DNA from: Candidatus Heritagella gallinarum
GTDB lineage: Bacteria > Bacillota > Clostridia > Oscillospirales > Acutalibacteraceae
Length of the DNA: 45,824 bases
Direction: 5' to 3'
NCBI GenBank assembly: GCA_904394685.1
Contig: CAJFNK010000016.1
Coordinates: forward strand, 1 to 45,824
Below, piece by piece: positions 11,681 through 21,427 of this stretch. Position 1 is the stretch's first letter; every line of letters starts with the position of its first letter. Under the pieces are notes generated by a model. That model saw only the letters and a list, made by a program, of their open reading frames with translations, did no database searches and was not told the origin of the DNA. Both the position numbers and the translations under genes were made by a program.

Positions 11681-12880
11681 ATGACAAAGCAGAGAATCTT
11701 ATACGCCCTTGCGCTGGCAGGATGTGTGCTGTTCTTCCTGTTTTATGAGGGCTATTTATCCCATCTGGTGTTGACCGTTGTGCTGCTGCTGCCGGTAATC
11801 TCACTGCTGGCGGCGCTGCCCTCGTGTTTTCTGGTGCGGGTGCGGCTGCTGGATTCCGGCCGCCGCTTTGCCGCCAGAGAAGAAACGTTTCAGGCAACAG
11901 TGCTGATTGAAAACCGGAGCCTGCTCCCCTGCCCGGAGGTAGCCATGCGGCTGACCTGTGAGAACCTGCTGGGCAAAGGGAAAGAGGGCGAGATTTTTAC
12001 TTCCCGCACAGAGCAGCTTTGTGCGGCGGTGCCGTCACGGGATTCGGTTCGGGTTTCGTGGGGGATTACGGGGAAATGGTGCGGGAAAGCAGCCGTTTCC
12101 CTGTCCCGCATCCGGGTGCTGGACGTGATGGGGCTGTTCCGTCTGCCGGTATGGGGGCAGAAAGGCGAACTCACAAGGCAGGAAGTGTGTATCATGCCGC
12201 AGATTCGGGAGATACCGCTGGCCATGGAGCCGGAGGAGATGATTCCCGACGCCTCCGACCGCTATTCCCCCTATAAGCCCGGAAACGACCCGTCACAGGT
12301 GTTCCAGATTCGGGAATACCGTCCCGGCGACGACCTGCGGCGCATCCACTGGAAGCTCAGCCAGCGGCTGGGGGAGAAGATGGTGCGGGAATTTTCGCTG
12401 CCTATTGACCATTGCCTTTATTTCCTGCTGGAGGCGGGGCCGGATTCCACCGCCAGCCAGCTGGATAGTATGATGGCGGCCTTTGCTTCGCTTTCTTCTG
12501 CGCTGGCAGAAAACGGATACCTGCACTGGGCAGGCTGGCGGGAGCGGGGGATTACCCACTGGGAAGAAATAGACGACCTTTCGGATGTGAGTGCCGTTTT
12601 GAGCCGCCTGCTGGGAATGGAATGGGAGCCGCAGCGCCCGGCATTGGACGAGGCGGTTTCAGACGCCCCTTTCCCGGCCGGGACACATCTGATATATTGT
12701 ACCAGCGGCGTGGGCGGAGAAGGCTTTTTTGAACGGCTGGAAGCTGTCCGGCAGGAAAAGGCATGCCGCCAAATCACCGTGCTGGCGGCGGGAGACCCGG
12801 AGAGCTATTCCCCGGAGCCGGACTTTTGTACGGTGTTCCCGCTGGAAGAAAACGCAGAGATGGAAGGGCTGGTGCTGTGA
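11681..12880 (+). CDS. DUF58 membrane protein
   Basis: The protein has 399 residues. Two hydrophobic stretches close together at about 5-50 probably form a membrane hairpin. The DUF58 signature EYRPGDDLRRIHWKLSQR lies at about residues 209-226, and a VWA-like region follows. It is the usual partner of the MoxR ATPase upstream. The ATG at 11681 follows GAGGGG and is the first good start after the moxR stop, although the frame is open earlier. Its stop codon overlaps the next start (TGATG), so the two are probably translationally coupled. Confidence 0.92.
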   Translation: MTKQRILYALALAGCVLFFLFYEGYLSHLVLTVVLLLPVISLLAALPSCFLVRVRLLDSGRRFAAREETFQATVLIENRSLLPCPEVAMRLTCENLLGKGKEGEIFTSRTEQLCAAVPSRDSVRVSWGITGKWCGKAAVSLSRIRVLDVMGLFRLPVWGQKGELTRQEVCIMPQIREIPLAMEPEEMIPDASDRYSPYKPGNDPSQVFQIREYRPGDDLRRIHWKLSQRLGEKMVREFSLPIDHCLYFLLEAGPDSTASQLDSMMAAFASLSSALAENGYLHWAGWRERGITHWEEIDDLSDVSAVLSRLLGMEWEPQRPALDEAVSDAPFPAGTHLIYCTSGVGGEGFFERLEAVRQEKACRQITVLAAGDPESYSPEPDFCTVFPLEENAEMEGLVL

Positions 12881-15432
12881 TGAAGTTTTGGAGTCAAAAA
12901 TCCGGTTCGCAGCGCACGCCTGATTTTGCGCTCACCCCTTTTGAAACACAACAGGAGCGGGAATCCCCGCTGCTGCGGTTCTGCCTGCCCCTGCTGATTC
13001 TGGCAATGGGCATTTGGGGAAGCGTTTATTCGATGCTTTCGGCGTTTGAGATTCGGATTTCGTATTCTGCGCTGGCTGCATGGCTGGTGATTTATCTGAT
13101 TGCCGCTGCGGTGGTGTATTCGTTCCCCAATTGGTCGCTGCTGGTGATGGCGCCCGGCTTGCCGCTGGTGCTCTGGGCGTTTTTCAGTATGGATGAACTG
13201 GCCGACGGCTGCATTTGCCTGATGAACGACCTGCTTACGGGGATGACGCAAAATTCCCCCTGGGTGTTTGTCCAATATGCGGTGAAGGTGAGTTCCCCCA
13301 GCGAAAAGATGTGGCTGGAAACCCGGTTCCTGGTAATGGCCTGCTGCCTTGTCACGTTGATTGCAGGCTATTTTGTGGTGCGCCGCCCCACTCTGCCGGT
13401 GTTTATGCTGCTCACCGCCCCGGCGCTGCTGCTGCCGTTGTTCTTTACCATGATGCCCGATTTGGGCGCCTTCTTTGCGCTGGTGGGCTCCTGGCTGATG
13501 CTGTATACCCAAAACCGGCTGGCACGGCAAAACCGGAATGGACAGGCTGTGAGGAGATTTGGCTTTTCCAAAAAGCCCCGCCATTCCCGCCGGTTGGTGG
13601 CGCAGAAAAACGTGCGCCGGCAGTCGGCGCTGCTGATGCTGGGCTGTGTGCTGTTGGCCTGGCTGGCGGCGGGAAGCCTGCTGCCGCAAACCGGCTATGA
13701 GCGCCCGGAGAGCCTTTCGGAGCTGCTCTCTGGTATTCAAAAGAGCTTTTCCTGGATGTACCCACAGGGGATTATGACCAGCGACCTGCACAATCTGCCC
13801 GACCTGCGGTTTACCGGGGCAACGGCGCTGGAGGTTTCCTGCGAGACCGAGCAGCCCTTGTATCTGCGTGGCTATGCGGCCGGCGTTTTTACCGGGAGCA
13901 AATGGGAAGTCCTGCCCGACGAGGAGTATGAGGAGGCGGCAGCGTCGTTTTCGGAATATGAGGGCAATCCAATCAACCCCATCAACCTCTCTGGCTATGT
14001 GAACTATAATACACGGGATCGGTATGATGTGACCATCCGCAACCGTGCGACGAACCGGAACACCCTCTTTATCCCGCCGGGGCTGGTGACACAGGTAGAC
14101 CAGATGAACAATATCCGCTACCGGCAGGATCTCTATGTGGAAACCGGTTGGATGGCTACGCCGGAGCGCTATCGACTGAGCGCCATGCCGATGCCTTCGC
14201 TGATAAATTCAGAGATGAATGTATACTTGGGCAGCGCCCCGGAAAACCGGGTTCCCGATGAGTTTTTGCCCCCCGCCGAAGAAGGCTTTGGCTATGAAAA
14301 GCTGCTGGATGAATATGAGATCTTTTTATATGAGCCGTATACCGCCCTGCCCGACGAGGTGGCGGAGTATGCCCGGCAATGGTGGCAGTCACAGGGCGTC
14401 ACCAACGTTTTTGACAAAGAAACCCAAACCATCACAGAACAGGTAAACCTCTATTCTGTATGCAGCACGCTGCAAACCATCTTTAACGAACGCTTTACCT
14501 ATACCTATACGCCGCCGGCTTTCCCGCATGGCAGGAATTATCTGGAATGGTTCCTCAACGATTCCCAACAGGGATACTGCGTCCACTATGCCACCGCCGG
14601 GACGCTGCTGCTGCGTGCCATGGGAATCCCCGCCCGGTATGCCGAGGGGTATCTGGTAACGAAGGCCGACTATGAGAACGCACCCCGCACCAGCGACGGC
14701 TATGTGCAGATCAGCGACGACCACGCCCATGCCTGGACGGAGGTCTATGACCCGGTGTCACGCTGCTGGGTGCCGGTAGAGTTTACGCCCGGATTCGATG
14801 CAGGCTCCGGGGAATCGATTCCCAATGAGGGAACAACTCCCAACTCCACCCCAACGCCCACCCCGGAGGCAAGCGTTTCTCCTTCTCCGTCGCCTTCGGC
14901 TTCCCCAAGTCCCACCATCAGCCCATCTTCTGCGCCGGATGCTTCCGGGGCAACGCCCTCGCCGCAGCCAAACGGCGGCAGCGGGATGCACTTCCCCATA
15001 GAATGGCTGGCAGCCGGTCTTTCTGCGCTGGCAGTATTGGGCGCAATCCTCTTGACAATCGTTACCCAAAGAAAGCGCCGCCTTGCAAAATGGCAGAAAA
15101 AGTGGCGTTCGGCGGATGTACGCCGCAGCGTTGGGGAATACTGGAACTGGTGCTTTACGCTGCTGGCCTGTGCCAAAGCGCCCCTGCCCGAAAACGATGA
15201 ACCGGGACGGGCGTATATCGGCCGCCTGTGCGAAGCCTATCCGGCGCTCGACCGGGAGCTGGGCGAAAAAGCCTATGAGATCGGAGAGCTGGCCCGGTTT
15301 GGCAAGGCCCCCATGGACGAAAGCCATCGCCGGGTTCTGAAGAACTGGAAGGCAGGGCTGGAAGAACAGGTGTTCTCCGGCATGAAGGGCTGGGAGCGCT
15401 TCTGGTGTAAATGGCTGCGTGGCCTCTGCTGA
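12880..15432 (+). CDS. Membrane-bound transglutaminase-like protein (TgpA type)
   Basis: The protein has 850 residues. About six to seven membrane helices fill residues 30-275. An extracytoplasmic transglutaminase core follows, with Cys567 in QGYCVHYATAGTLLLRAMG and His617 in DDHAHAWTEVY. The third catalytic position falls in VPVEFTPGF, so it is Glu rather than Asp, as is common in this group. A Pro/Ser/Thr-rich linker (about 645-700) leads to a last membrane helix (about 705-730) and a cytoplasmic DUF4129-like tail. The start codon overlaps the stop of the DUF58 gene. It ends the operon. It may cross-link or cleave envelope proteins or peptides; the substrate is unknown. Confidence 0.9.
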   Translation: MKFWSQKSGSQRTPDFALTPFETQQERESPLLRFCLPLLILAMGIWGSVYSMLSAFEIRISYSALAAWLVIYLIAAAVVYSFPNWSLLVMAPGLPLVLWAFFSMDELADGCICLMNDLLTGMTQNSPWVFVQYAVKVSSPSEKMWLETRFLVMACCLVTLIAGYFVVRRPTLPVFMLLTAPALLLPLFFTMMPDLGAFFALVGSWLMLYTQNRLARQNRNGQAVRRFGFSKKPRHSRRLVAQKNVRRQSALLMLGCVLLAWLAAGSLLPQTGYERPESLSELLSGIQKSFSWMYPQGIMTSDLHNLPDLRFTGATALEVSCETEQPLYLRGYAAGVFTGSKWEVLPDEEYEEAAASFSEYEGNPINPINLSGYVNYNTRDRYDVTIRNRATNRNTLFIPPGLVTQVDQMNNIRYRQDLYVETGWMATPERYRLSAMPMPSLINSEMNVYLGSAPENRVPDEFLPPAEEGFGYEKLLDEYEIFLYEPYTALPDEVAEYARQWWQSQGVTNVFDKETQTITEQVNLYSVCSTLQTIFNERFTYTYTPPAFPHGRNYLEWFLNDSQQGYCVHYATAGTLLLRAMGIPARYAEGYLVTKADYENAPRTSDGYVQISDDHAHAWTEVYDPVSRCWVPVEFTPGFDAGSGESIPNEGTTPNSTPTPTPEASVSPSPSPSASPSPTISPSSAPDASGATPSPQPNGGSGMHFPIEWLAAGLSALAVLGAILLTIVTQRKRRLAKWQKKWRSADVRRSVGEYWNWCFTLLACAKAPLPENDEPGRAYIGRLCEAYPALDRELGEKAYEIGELARFGKAPMDESHRRVLKNWKAGLEEQVFSGMKGWERFWCKWLRGLC

Positions 15433-15529
15433 GTTCACGTCTTTCCGGCTGGGGAGTGAATAGAAACCCCTGCTGTTTTGTGCAATCTGCTACTTCCTTG
15501 CCGGAATGGAATTCTGTTGCGGCTTTTCA

Positions 15530-15558
15530 TTGAATTACACGAAAGACTGTGGTATAAT
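15530..15558 (+). promoter_or_regulatory. Promoter of the fakA gene
   Basis: TTGAAT, a 17-base spacer and a perfect TATAAT. Transcription would start near 15565, giving a leader of about 155 bases. A small hairpin in that leader (TCTCCG/CGGAGA, about 15677-15695) lies shortly before the ribosome binding site. No known riboswitch was recognised. Confidence 0.7.
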
Positions 15559-15719
15559 AATCTAAAATTTCGGCACTTTGGTTCGGGGTTCAAAAGGATT
15601 TCCCCCTTTCCCGGTTGCCCGGTTTGCCGGAGCTGTTATGGGTTATCTCTGTTTTTTGAATCCTGAAAATAAAATCTCCGTCTGGTTCGGAGAAATAACT
15701 GAACAAGGAAGTGTGAGCT

Positions 15720-17393
15720 GTGATCAATGGAATCACCTTGCGTGACGCCATCCTTTCCGGCGCCAATAATATCTGCAAAAGCAAAAAGTCGGTGGATGAG
15801 CTGAATATTTTCCCGGTTCCCGATGGGGACACCGGTACCAACATGTCCATGACCATGACCGCCGCCATTCGTGAGCTGGAGAAAAACGAAGACGCCGTGG
15901 CGGGGCATGTAGCGCATCGTGCCGCCTCTGCCATGCTGCGTGGCGCCCGTGGAAACTCCGGCGTGATCCTGTCGCTCCTGTTCCGTGGCTTCTCCAAAGG
16001 GCTGGAGGATATGGCAACGGTGTCCGGCGAGGACTTGGCCAATGCGCTGGGGCTGGGCGTAGACGCTGCCTATAAAGCGGTTATGACCCCCACCGAGGGC
16101 ACCATCCTCACCGTGGCAAGAGTGGCCTATGAAAAAGGGCGTGCCGCCGCCGCTATCGATTCCGACCCCGTGTATGTGTGGTCGGCCATCTGTATGGGCG
16201 CTGCCGCCGCATTGGAAGAAACCCCCGAACTGCTGCCTGTTCTTAAAAAGGCAGGCGTGGTGGATGCTGGCGGAAAGGGCCTGTGCCTGATTTTTGACGG
16301 CATGATGAGCGTGTTCAAAGACGGCGTGATGATCGAGATGGAAAAAACCGAAGAGGAAAAGGCAGACGAAACCGCCGAGTTCTTCCGCAACGCCGCCGCT
16401 GAGTTCGATCAGGAAATCAACTTTACCTATTGCACCGAGTTTATCGTGGGACGTGACCCCGAAGTGACCCGTGACCCCATGGAGCTGCGTGCCTATCTCG
16501 AAACCATTGGCGACTGCGTGGTCGTGGTGGATGACGAGGAGATCATCAAGGTGCATGTCCACACCGAGAACCCCGGCAACGCCCTGCAAGAGGCGCTGAC
16601 CTTTGGGCAGCTGCTCACGGTGAAGATTGAAAATATGAAGGAGCAGCACCGCAAGGCTGCCGAAGAAAACCAGCAGGCCAAGGCGCAGGCGCCGAGCCTG
16701 CCCACCCCGGCAGAACCGGCAGAGCCCACCGAGGAGCTGGGCTTTGTGTCCGTGGCGGCCGGTGACGGGCTGCGTACCCTGTTTACCGATTTGGGATGCA
16801 GCTATGTGGTGAGCGGCGGCCAGACCATGAACCCCAGCACCGAGGATATTCTGGCGGCTGTTTTGGCAACGCCCGCCAAAAAGGTGTTTGTGCTGCCCAA
16901 CAACAAGAATATTATCATGGCGGCGGAGCAGACCATCCCGCTGGTAACCGACCGTGAAGTGGTGGTATTGCCCACCCGCACCATTCCGCAGGGGCTTTCC
17001 GCCATGCTGGCAGTGGACCCCGACGCTTCTCCCGAGGAGAACCGTCAGCTGATGATGGATGCCGCCGGCGCCGTATCTACCGGCCTGGTGACGTTTGCCG
17101 CCCGTGATTCCGAGTTTGGCGGCCATCGAATCCGTCAGGGCGATATTATGGGATTGCGTAACGGCAAGCTGGATTATATCGAAAAAGACCCCATCCATGC
17201 TTGCAGCAAGCTGACCCGTTCTATGGTGAGCCGCAACACGTCGTTCATCACCCTGATCTATGGCAGTGAGATCACCGAGGCGCAGGCCGAGGACGCCTGC
17301 CGCCGCATCAAATCCAAGATCAGCGACGACATCGAAGTTACGCTCATCAACGGCGGACAGCCGGTGTATTACTTTATCATTTCGGTCGAATAA
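15720..17393 (+). CDS. fakA: DAK2/DhaL-domain protein, fatty acid kinase FakA-like
   Basis: The protein has 557 residues, the usual size of FakA/YloV. The N-terminal DhaL nucleotide-binding domain carries NIFPVPDGDTGTNMS (about residues 29-43) and the GARGNSGVILS motif. A middle domain and a C-terminal DegV-like region follow, separated by an Ala/Pro-rich linker near residue 325. FakA phosphorylates fatty acids held by a FakB protein, so that host or medium fatty acids can enter phospholipids. No fakB is in the window. The start is GTG with AAGGAAG upstream. A MITE-like repeat begins two bases past the stop codon. Confidence 0.92.
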   Translation: MINGITLRDAILSGANNICKSKKSVDELNIFPVPDGDTGTNMSMTMTAAIRELEKNEDAVAGHVAHRAASAMLRGARGNSGVILSLLFRGFSKGLEDMATVSGEDLANALGLGVDAAYKAVMTPTEGTILTVARVAYEKGRAAAAIDSDPVYVWSAICMGAAAALEETPELLPVLKKAGVVDAGGKGLCLIFDGMMSVFKDGVMIEMEKTEEEKADETAEFFRNAAAEFDQEINFTYCTEFIVGRDPEVTRDPMELRAYLETIGDCVVVVDDEEIIKVHVHTENPGNALQEALTFGQLLTVKIENMKEQHRKAAEENQQAKAQAPSLPTPAEPAEPTEELGFVSVAAGDGLRTLFTDLGCSYVVSGGQTMNPSTEDILAAVLATPAKKVFVLPNNKNIIMAAEQTIPLVTDREVVVLPTRTIPQGLSAMLAVDPDASPEENRQLMMDAAGAVSTGLVTFAARDSEFGGHRIRQGDIMGLRNGKLDYIEKDPIHACSKLTRSMVSRNTSFITLIYGSEITEAQAEDACRRIKSKISDDIEVTLINGGQPVYYFIISVE

Positions 17394-17394
17394 T

Positions 17395-17552
17395 AGAGGC
17401 TATCTGAAAAGACGAAATTTTTGTCTTTTCCTACGGACATCATGAAATGATGTCGTACACCGCCAGCTACTGCGTTGAAAATCGTTTTTGCCTTGTATCT
17501 GTCTGTTGCTTGCGGAAAATTCTTCAATTTCTTAGTTTTCAGATACGCCCTA
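17395..17552 (+). repeat. MITE-like repeat, copy B
   Basis: This is a 158-bp copy. The left end AGAGGCTATCTGAAAAG and the right end TTTTCAGATACGCCCT are imperfect inverted repeats. Inside are two small foldbacks (AAAAGACGAAAT with TTTTGTCTTTT, and ATCATGAAATGATG). It sits between the fakA stop codon and the terminator that follows, which suggests insertion into the 3' untranslated region. Confidence 0.88.
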
Positions 17553-17565
17553 AATTTATCAAATG

Positions 17566-17607
17566 CCGGGACTGCTGCGGGACCCCCTGCGGCAGTCCCG
17601 ATTTTTC
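17566..17607 (+). terminator. Terminator after fakA
   Basis: CGGGACTGC pairs with GCAGTCCCG, with further GC pairs inside, and is followed by TTTTT. It comes just after the repeat copy, so it is probably the original fakA terminator. Confidence 0.8.
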
Positions 17608-17635
17608 ACGAATTACAGAGAAAGGAGGAATCGGC

Positions 17636-19678
17636 GTGGCGTCCCTGTTCAATATGGATATCAAAACCCTCAAGGGAGTGGGGGAAAAGCGTGCGGCGCT
17701 GTTCCACAAGCTGGGGGTGGATACGGTGGGCGCTCTGCTCCGGCTATATCCCCGCACCTATGAGGATTGGAGCACGCCGGTTTCGATTGGGTCGGCGCCT
17801 CTCAACGAGGTCGTGGTGGTGCGTGGGACCGTGCTGTCGGCTCCACGGGAGCAGCGCATCCGAAAGGGGATGACCCTTTATAAAACCCAGGTGACCGACG
17901 GGGTGCAGGACATGACCCTGACCTACTTTAATAACCCCTATGTCCAGACCATGCTTCGGGAAGGGGAAACCTACCGCTTTCGGGGGAAAATGACGGGGAC
18001 GTTTACCCGCCGGGAGATGACCGCTCCCGATTTTGCCCCGGACGAGGGGTGCGCCCCCATTGTGCCGGTGTATCCCCAGACAGTGGGGCTTTCTTCCCGG
18101 CAAATCGGCAGTGCGGTGCGCTCGGCGTTCCAGCTGCTGCCAGAGCTTTTGCGGGACCCGCTGCCCGATTCCATGCGGCAGTCACACCAGCTGTGCCAGC
18201 TGCGCTTTGCGCTGGAAAACGTCCACTTTCCCGGCTCTATGGAGCTGCTGCAAATTGCCCGGCGGCGGCTGGTGTTTGAAGAACTGCTGGTCTTGCAGCT
18301 GGGGCTGCTGTCTATCAAATCCCGCAGCCGGGTGGAAAACCGCCTGCGGCTGGAGCGGGACGACAGCGAAGCGTTTTATCGCCTGCTGCCCTTTGTCCCC
18401 ACCAACGCCCAAAAGCGGGCGGTTTCCGAGGCGATGGCGGACATGATGGGGCAGGCCCCCATGAGCCGCCTGATACAGGGAGATGTGGGCAGCGGCAAAA
18501 CCGCCGTGGCGGCGGCGCTTTGTTACTGTGTGATTCAAAACGGGATGCAGGCGGCTTTGATGGCGCCCACAGAGGTGTTGGCACGGCAGCATGAAAGGAG
18601 CCTTTCGGGGATGCTGTCACAGGCGGGCATCCAAACCGCCCTTCTCACCGGCTCCATGACCGCCAAGCAGAAGCGGCTGGTCAAAGAAGGGCTGGCCAGC
18701 GGGGAAATCCAGCTGGTCATCGGTACCCACGCCCTGCTGACCGAGGAAGTAACCTTCCAGCGTCTGGGGCTGGTGGTGACCGACGAGCAGCACCGGTTCG
18801 GCGTGGCGCAGCGGGCGGCGCTGGCACAAAAAGGCGAGAACCCCCATTTGCTGGTGATGAGTGCCACCCCCATCCCACGCACTCTGGCGCTGATGATTTT
18901 TGGAGATCTGGACATTTCGATTTTGGACGAGCTGCCGCCGGGCAGACAGAAGATTGAAACCTTTGCCATTACCAGCGATAAGCGGGAGCGTGCGTTTGGC
19001 TATGTGAAAAAGCATCTGGACCGGGGATTGCAGGGCTACATGATCTGCCCCCTGATCGAGGAGGGCGTGAGCGACATGGCCAGCGTGACCGAATATCGGG
19101 AAATGCTGGAACAGGGAGCTTTTTCCCAATATCGCATCGGCGTTCTGCATGGACGCATGAAGCCACGGGAAAAGGACGCTGTCATGGCGCAGTTTTCCGC
19201 CGGGGAGCTGGATCTGCTGGTATCCACCACAGTGGTGGAGGTGGGGGTGGACGTCCCCAATGCAGTCATTATCCTCATCGAAAATGCAGAACGGTATGGG
19301 CTTTCCCAGCTGCATCAGCTTCGGGGGCGGGTAGGCCGTGGCACAGAAAAATCCACCTGCATTTTGGTTTCCGACGCCCAGAACCCCGAAGCGCTGGCAC
19401 GGCTGCGGGTGATGTGCCAGACCAGCGACGGCTTTCGGATTGCGGACGAGGACTTGAAGCTCCGGGGGCCGGGCGACTTTTTTGGCTCCCGGCAGCACGG
19501 CCTGCCACAGCTTTCGATTGCGGATATGGCGCAGGATGTCCAGGTGCTGAAAACCGCCCAGAAAGAGGCGCAGCGGATTTTGCGGGAAGACCCGGAGCTG
19601 GAACAGCCGGAGCATCGTGGGCTGCGGGGAGAACGGCGGCAGCTGTTTGAAAAAGTGGGCGAAGGCGCCTTTACCTGA
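17636..19678 (+). CDS. recG: ATP-dependent DNA helicase RecG
   Basis: RecG reverses stalled replication forks and branch-migrates Holliday junctions. The protein has 680 residues, the standard length. The N-terminal wedge region begins with LKGVGEKRAALFHKLG, followed by an OB-type domain (about 60-150). Helicase motifs include the Walker A GDVGSGKTAVA (about 282), the DEQHRFG box (about 382), and the later TTVVEVGVDVPNA and QLRGRVGRG motifs. The open frame extends back into the repeat copy, but the GTG at 17636 with AAAGGAGG six bases before it gives the normal N-terminus. The TRG-like segment near residue 615 is intact. Confidence 0.97.
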   Translation: MASLFNMDIKTLKGVGEKRAALFHKLGVDTVGALLRLYPRTYEDWSTPVSIGSAPLNEVVVVRGTVLSAPREQRIRKGMTLYKTQVTDGVQDMTLTYFNNPYVQTMLREGETYRFRGKMTGTFTRREMTAPDFAPDEGCAPIVPVYPQTVGLSSRQIGSAVRSAFQLLPELLRDPLPDSMRQSHQLCQLRFALENVHFPGSMELLQIARRRLVFEELLVLQLGLLSIKSRSRVENRLRLERDDSEAFYRLLPFVPTNAQKRAVSEAMADMMGQAPMSRLIQGDVGSGKTAVAAALCYCVIQNGMQAALMAPTEVLARQHERSLSGMLSQAGIQTALLTGSMTAKQKRLVKEGLASGEIQLVIGTHALLTEEVTFQRLGLVVTDEQHRFGVAQRAALAQKGENPHLLVMSATPIPRTLALMIFGDLDISILDELPPGRQKIETFAITSDKRERAFGYVKKHLDRGLQGYMICPLIEEGVSDMASVTEYREMLEQGAFSQYRIGVLHGRMKPREKDAVMAQFSAGELDLLVSTTVVEVGVDVPNAVIILIENAERYGLSQLHQLRGRVGRGTEKSTCILVSDAQNPEALARLRVMCQTSDGFRIADEDLKLRGPGDFFGSRQHGLPQLSIADMAQDVQVLKTAQKEAQRILREDPELEQPEHRGLRGERRQLFEKVGEGAFT

Positions 19679-19724
19679 TAGGTATATATTGCACAAAACT
19701 TAATTTTACCATTCATAAGTAATA

Positions 19725-19753
19725 TTGACTTTCGATAAAATCAGTTGTATGAT
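19725..19753 (+). promoter_or_regulatory. Promoter of the cytidylate-kinase-like gene
   Basis: TTGACT, a 17-base spacer and TATGAT lie 70 bases before the start codon. Confidence 0.65.
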
Positions 19754-19823
19754 AAGAGTACAGGGATTCTATGGATTTCTGTATCATGATGCTTCTATGC
19801 TTCTGTAAGAAAGGGTGAATGGA

Positions 19824-20450
19824 ATGAGAAGCCATACTGTGATCACAATTGCCCGCCAATATGGCAGCGGCGGCAGGGAAATTGGAGAAATGCTGGCCAA
19901 AAAGCTGGATATACCGTACTATGATAAAGAGTTGATTGCACTGGCCGCCAAAAAGAGCGGCTTTAGCGAGGAGGTGTTTCGCAAGGCAGACGAAAAAGCC
20001 ACCAGCAGCCTGTTGTATTCCCTTGTGATGGGAAGTTATGGTTTTGGCGGCGGCGTTGCCGGGATGAACGACATGCCGATCAACGATAAGCTGTTCCTGA
20101 TCCAGGCGGACATTATCCGCAAAGCAGCCGAACAGGGTTCCTGCGTCATTGTGGGACGTTGTGCGGATTATGTGCTGCGGGAGCGGAAAGACTGCCTGCG
20201 GGTGTTCATCCATGCCGACCGTGACAGCCGCCTGCGCCGTGCGGTGGAGAAATACGGAGTAGACCCCGCCAAGGTTTCGGATTATCTCACCAAGCAGGAT
20301 AAGCAGCGTGCCAATTACTACAATTTCTACACCAACCGGAAATGGGACGCTTTGAGCAACTATGATTTGACGCTGGACAGCTCGGCGTTTACCCCCGAAC
20401 AGGCGGTAGACCTGATTATCCAGGCAGCGGAGAATCTTCATCGGAAATAA
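19824..20450 (+). CDS. Cytidylate kinase-like family protein
   Basis: The protein has 208 residues and belongs to the cytidylate-kinase-like P-loop group. The phosphate-binding loop is ARQYGSGGREIG near the N-terminus. It also has the VGRCADYVLRER segment and the late QDKQRANYYNFYTNRKWD stretch that binds nucleotide in these kinases. It is distinct from the classic Cmk, and its in vivo substrate is not certain. A GTG lies in frame at 19815, but the ATG at 19824 is at a better distance from GAAAGGG. It has its own promoter and terminator. Confidence 0.88.
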   Translation: MRSHTVITIARQYGSGGREIGEMLAKKLDIPYYDKELIALAAKKSGFSEEVFRKADEKATSSLLYSLVMGSYGFGGGVAGMNDMPINDKLFLIQADIIRKAAEQGSCVIVGRCADYVLRERKDCLRVFIHADRDSRLRRAVEKYGVDPAKVSDYLTKQDKQRANYYNFYTNRKWDALSNYDLTLDSSAFTPEQAVDLIIQAAENLHRK

Positions 20451-20543
20451 CCGGATGTTGGATGCGGGCAGGGCAACCTGTCCGCATTGTTTTGTAGAAG
20501 CAGGAGAGGGAAAACGAAACAAAATAAAATAAACTGGATTCCG

Positions 20544-20575
20544 GCCGGAAAAGGGATTTCCTTTTCCGGCTTTTT
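20544..20575 (+). terminator. Terminator of the cytidylate-kinase-like gene
   Basis: GCCGGAAAAGG pairs perfectly with CCTTTTCCGGC around GATTT and is followed by TTTTT. Confidence 0.92.
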
Positions 20576-20632
20576 GCTTTATAATAAATACTGGGAATAC
20601 AGACGCTGAAGATGGAAATCAATAAAGGATGG

Positions 20633-21412
20633 ATGAGATTGAATATACTGGCTATCGGGGATGTTGTCGGCAGCATTGGCTGTCAGTTTTTGCGGGAGCG
20701 GCTTCCCGCCATCAAAAAGCAATATGGAATTGATCTGGTCATCGCTAACGGCGAAAATTCCGCCGATGGCAACGGGATTCTGCCCGCTTCTGCCCGCCAT
20801 CTTTATGACAGCGGCGTGCAGATCATCACAACCGGGAATCACAGCTTTCGCCGCCGTGAGAGCTATGAACTCTATGACCGGGACGAAACTTTGCTGCGCC
20901 CGGCCAATTTCCCCAGCCGCTCCACTCCGGGGCGTGGGCTTTGCGTGTATGATATGGGGCGGCGCCAGATTGCGGTGATCAATTTGATGGGGACTGCTTA
21001 TATGGAAAATCTTGCTTGCCCTTTTGAAACCATGGAGCGCCTGCTGCAAACCCCCGATTTGCCCAAAATCATACTGGTGGATTTTCATGCCGAGGCAACC
21101 GGCGAAAAGCGGGCGATGGGCTTCTTTCTCGACGGCCGGGTTTCGGCGGTGTTTGGAACCCATACCCATGTTCCCACCGCAGACGAAACTATTTTGCCAA
21201 ACGGGACAGGCTATATCACCGATTTAGGAATGACTGGGCCGGTGCAGTCGGTGCTGGGCGTAAAGCCGGAAATTATTATTGAAAAACTCAGGAGCAAGAT
21301 GCCAGTGCGGCATGAGATTGCCGGCGGCGAATGTCGGATGGATTGCTGCCTGTTTGAAGTGGATGAAAAAACAGGGCGTACAACATCCATACAGCGGATG
21401 CAGATTTTATAA
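20633..21412 (+). CDS. ymdB: YmdB-type metallophosphoesterase (TIGR00282 family)
   Basis: YmdB is a 2',3'-cyclic-nucleotide phosphodiesterase that in Bacillus affects biofilm and sporulation decisions. The metal-binding motifs are clear: IGDVVGSIG, IANGENSADGNGI, TTGNHSF, DFHAEATGEKRAMG and GTHTHVPTADE, giving the full-length protein of about 260 residues. The start is uncertain. The AAAGGA site is three bases from the ATG at 20633 but nine from a TTG at 20639, and the TTG would give the most family-like start (NILAIGDVVG). A further ATG at 20612 has no good site. A lipoprotein gene follows 15 bases later. Confidence 0.93.
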   Translation: MRLNILAIGDVVGSIGCQFLRERLPAIKKQYGIDLVIANGENSADGNGILPASARHLYDSGVQIITTGNHSFRRRESYELYDRDETLLRPANFPSRSTPGRGLCVYDMGRRQIAVINLMGTAYMENLACPFETMERLLQTPDLPKIILVDFHAEATGEKRAMGFFLDGRVSAVFGTHTHVPTADETILPNGTGYITDLGMTGPVQSVLGVKPEIIIEKLRSKMPVRHEIAGGECRMDCCLFEVDEKTGRTTSIQRMQIL

Positions 21413-21427
21413 CTGGGAGGTGCTGCC

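Noticed and set aside
15636-17198. A 520-codon open frame opposite fakA
   Set aside because: It is Gly/His-rich translation typical of an antisense frame of a GC-rich gene, with no start signal.
17447-17635. A longer N-terminus for RecG starting inside the repeat copy
   Set aside because: The added residues derive from the MITE-like repeat and the fakA terminator; the GTG at 17636 has an AAAGGAGG site and gives the normal RecG start.
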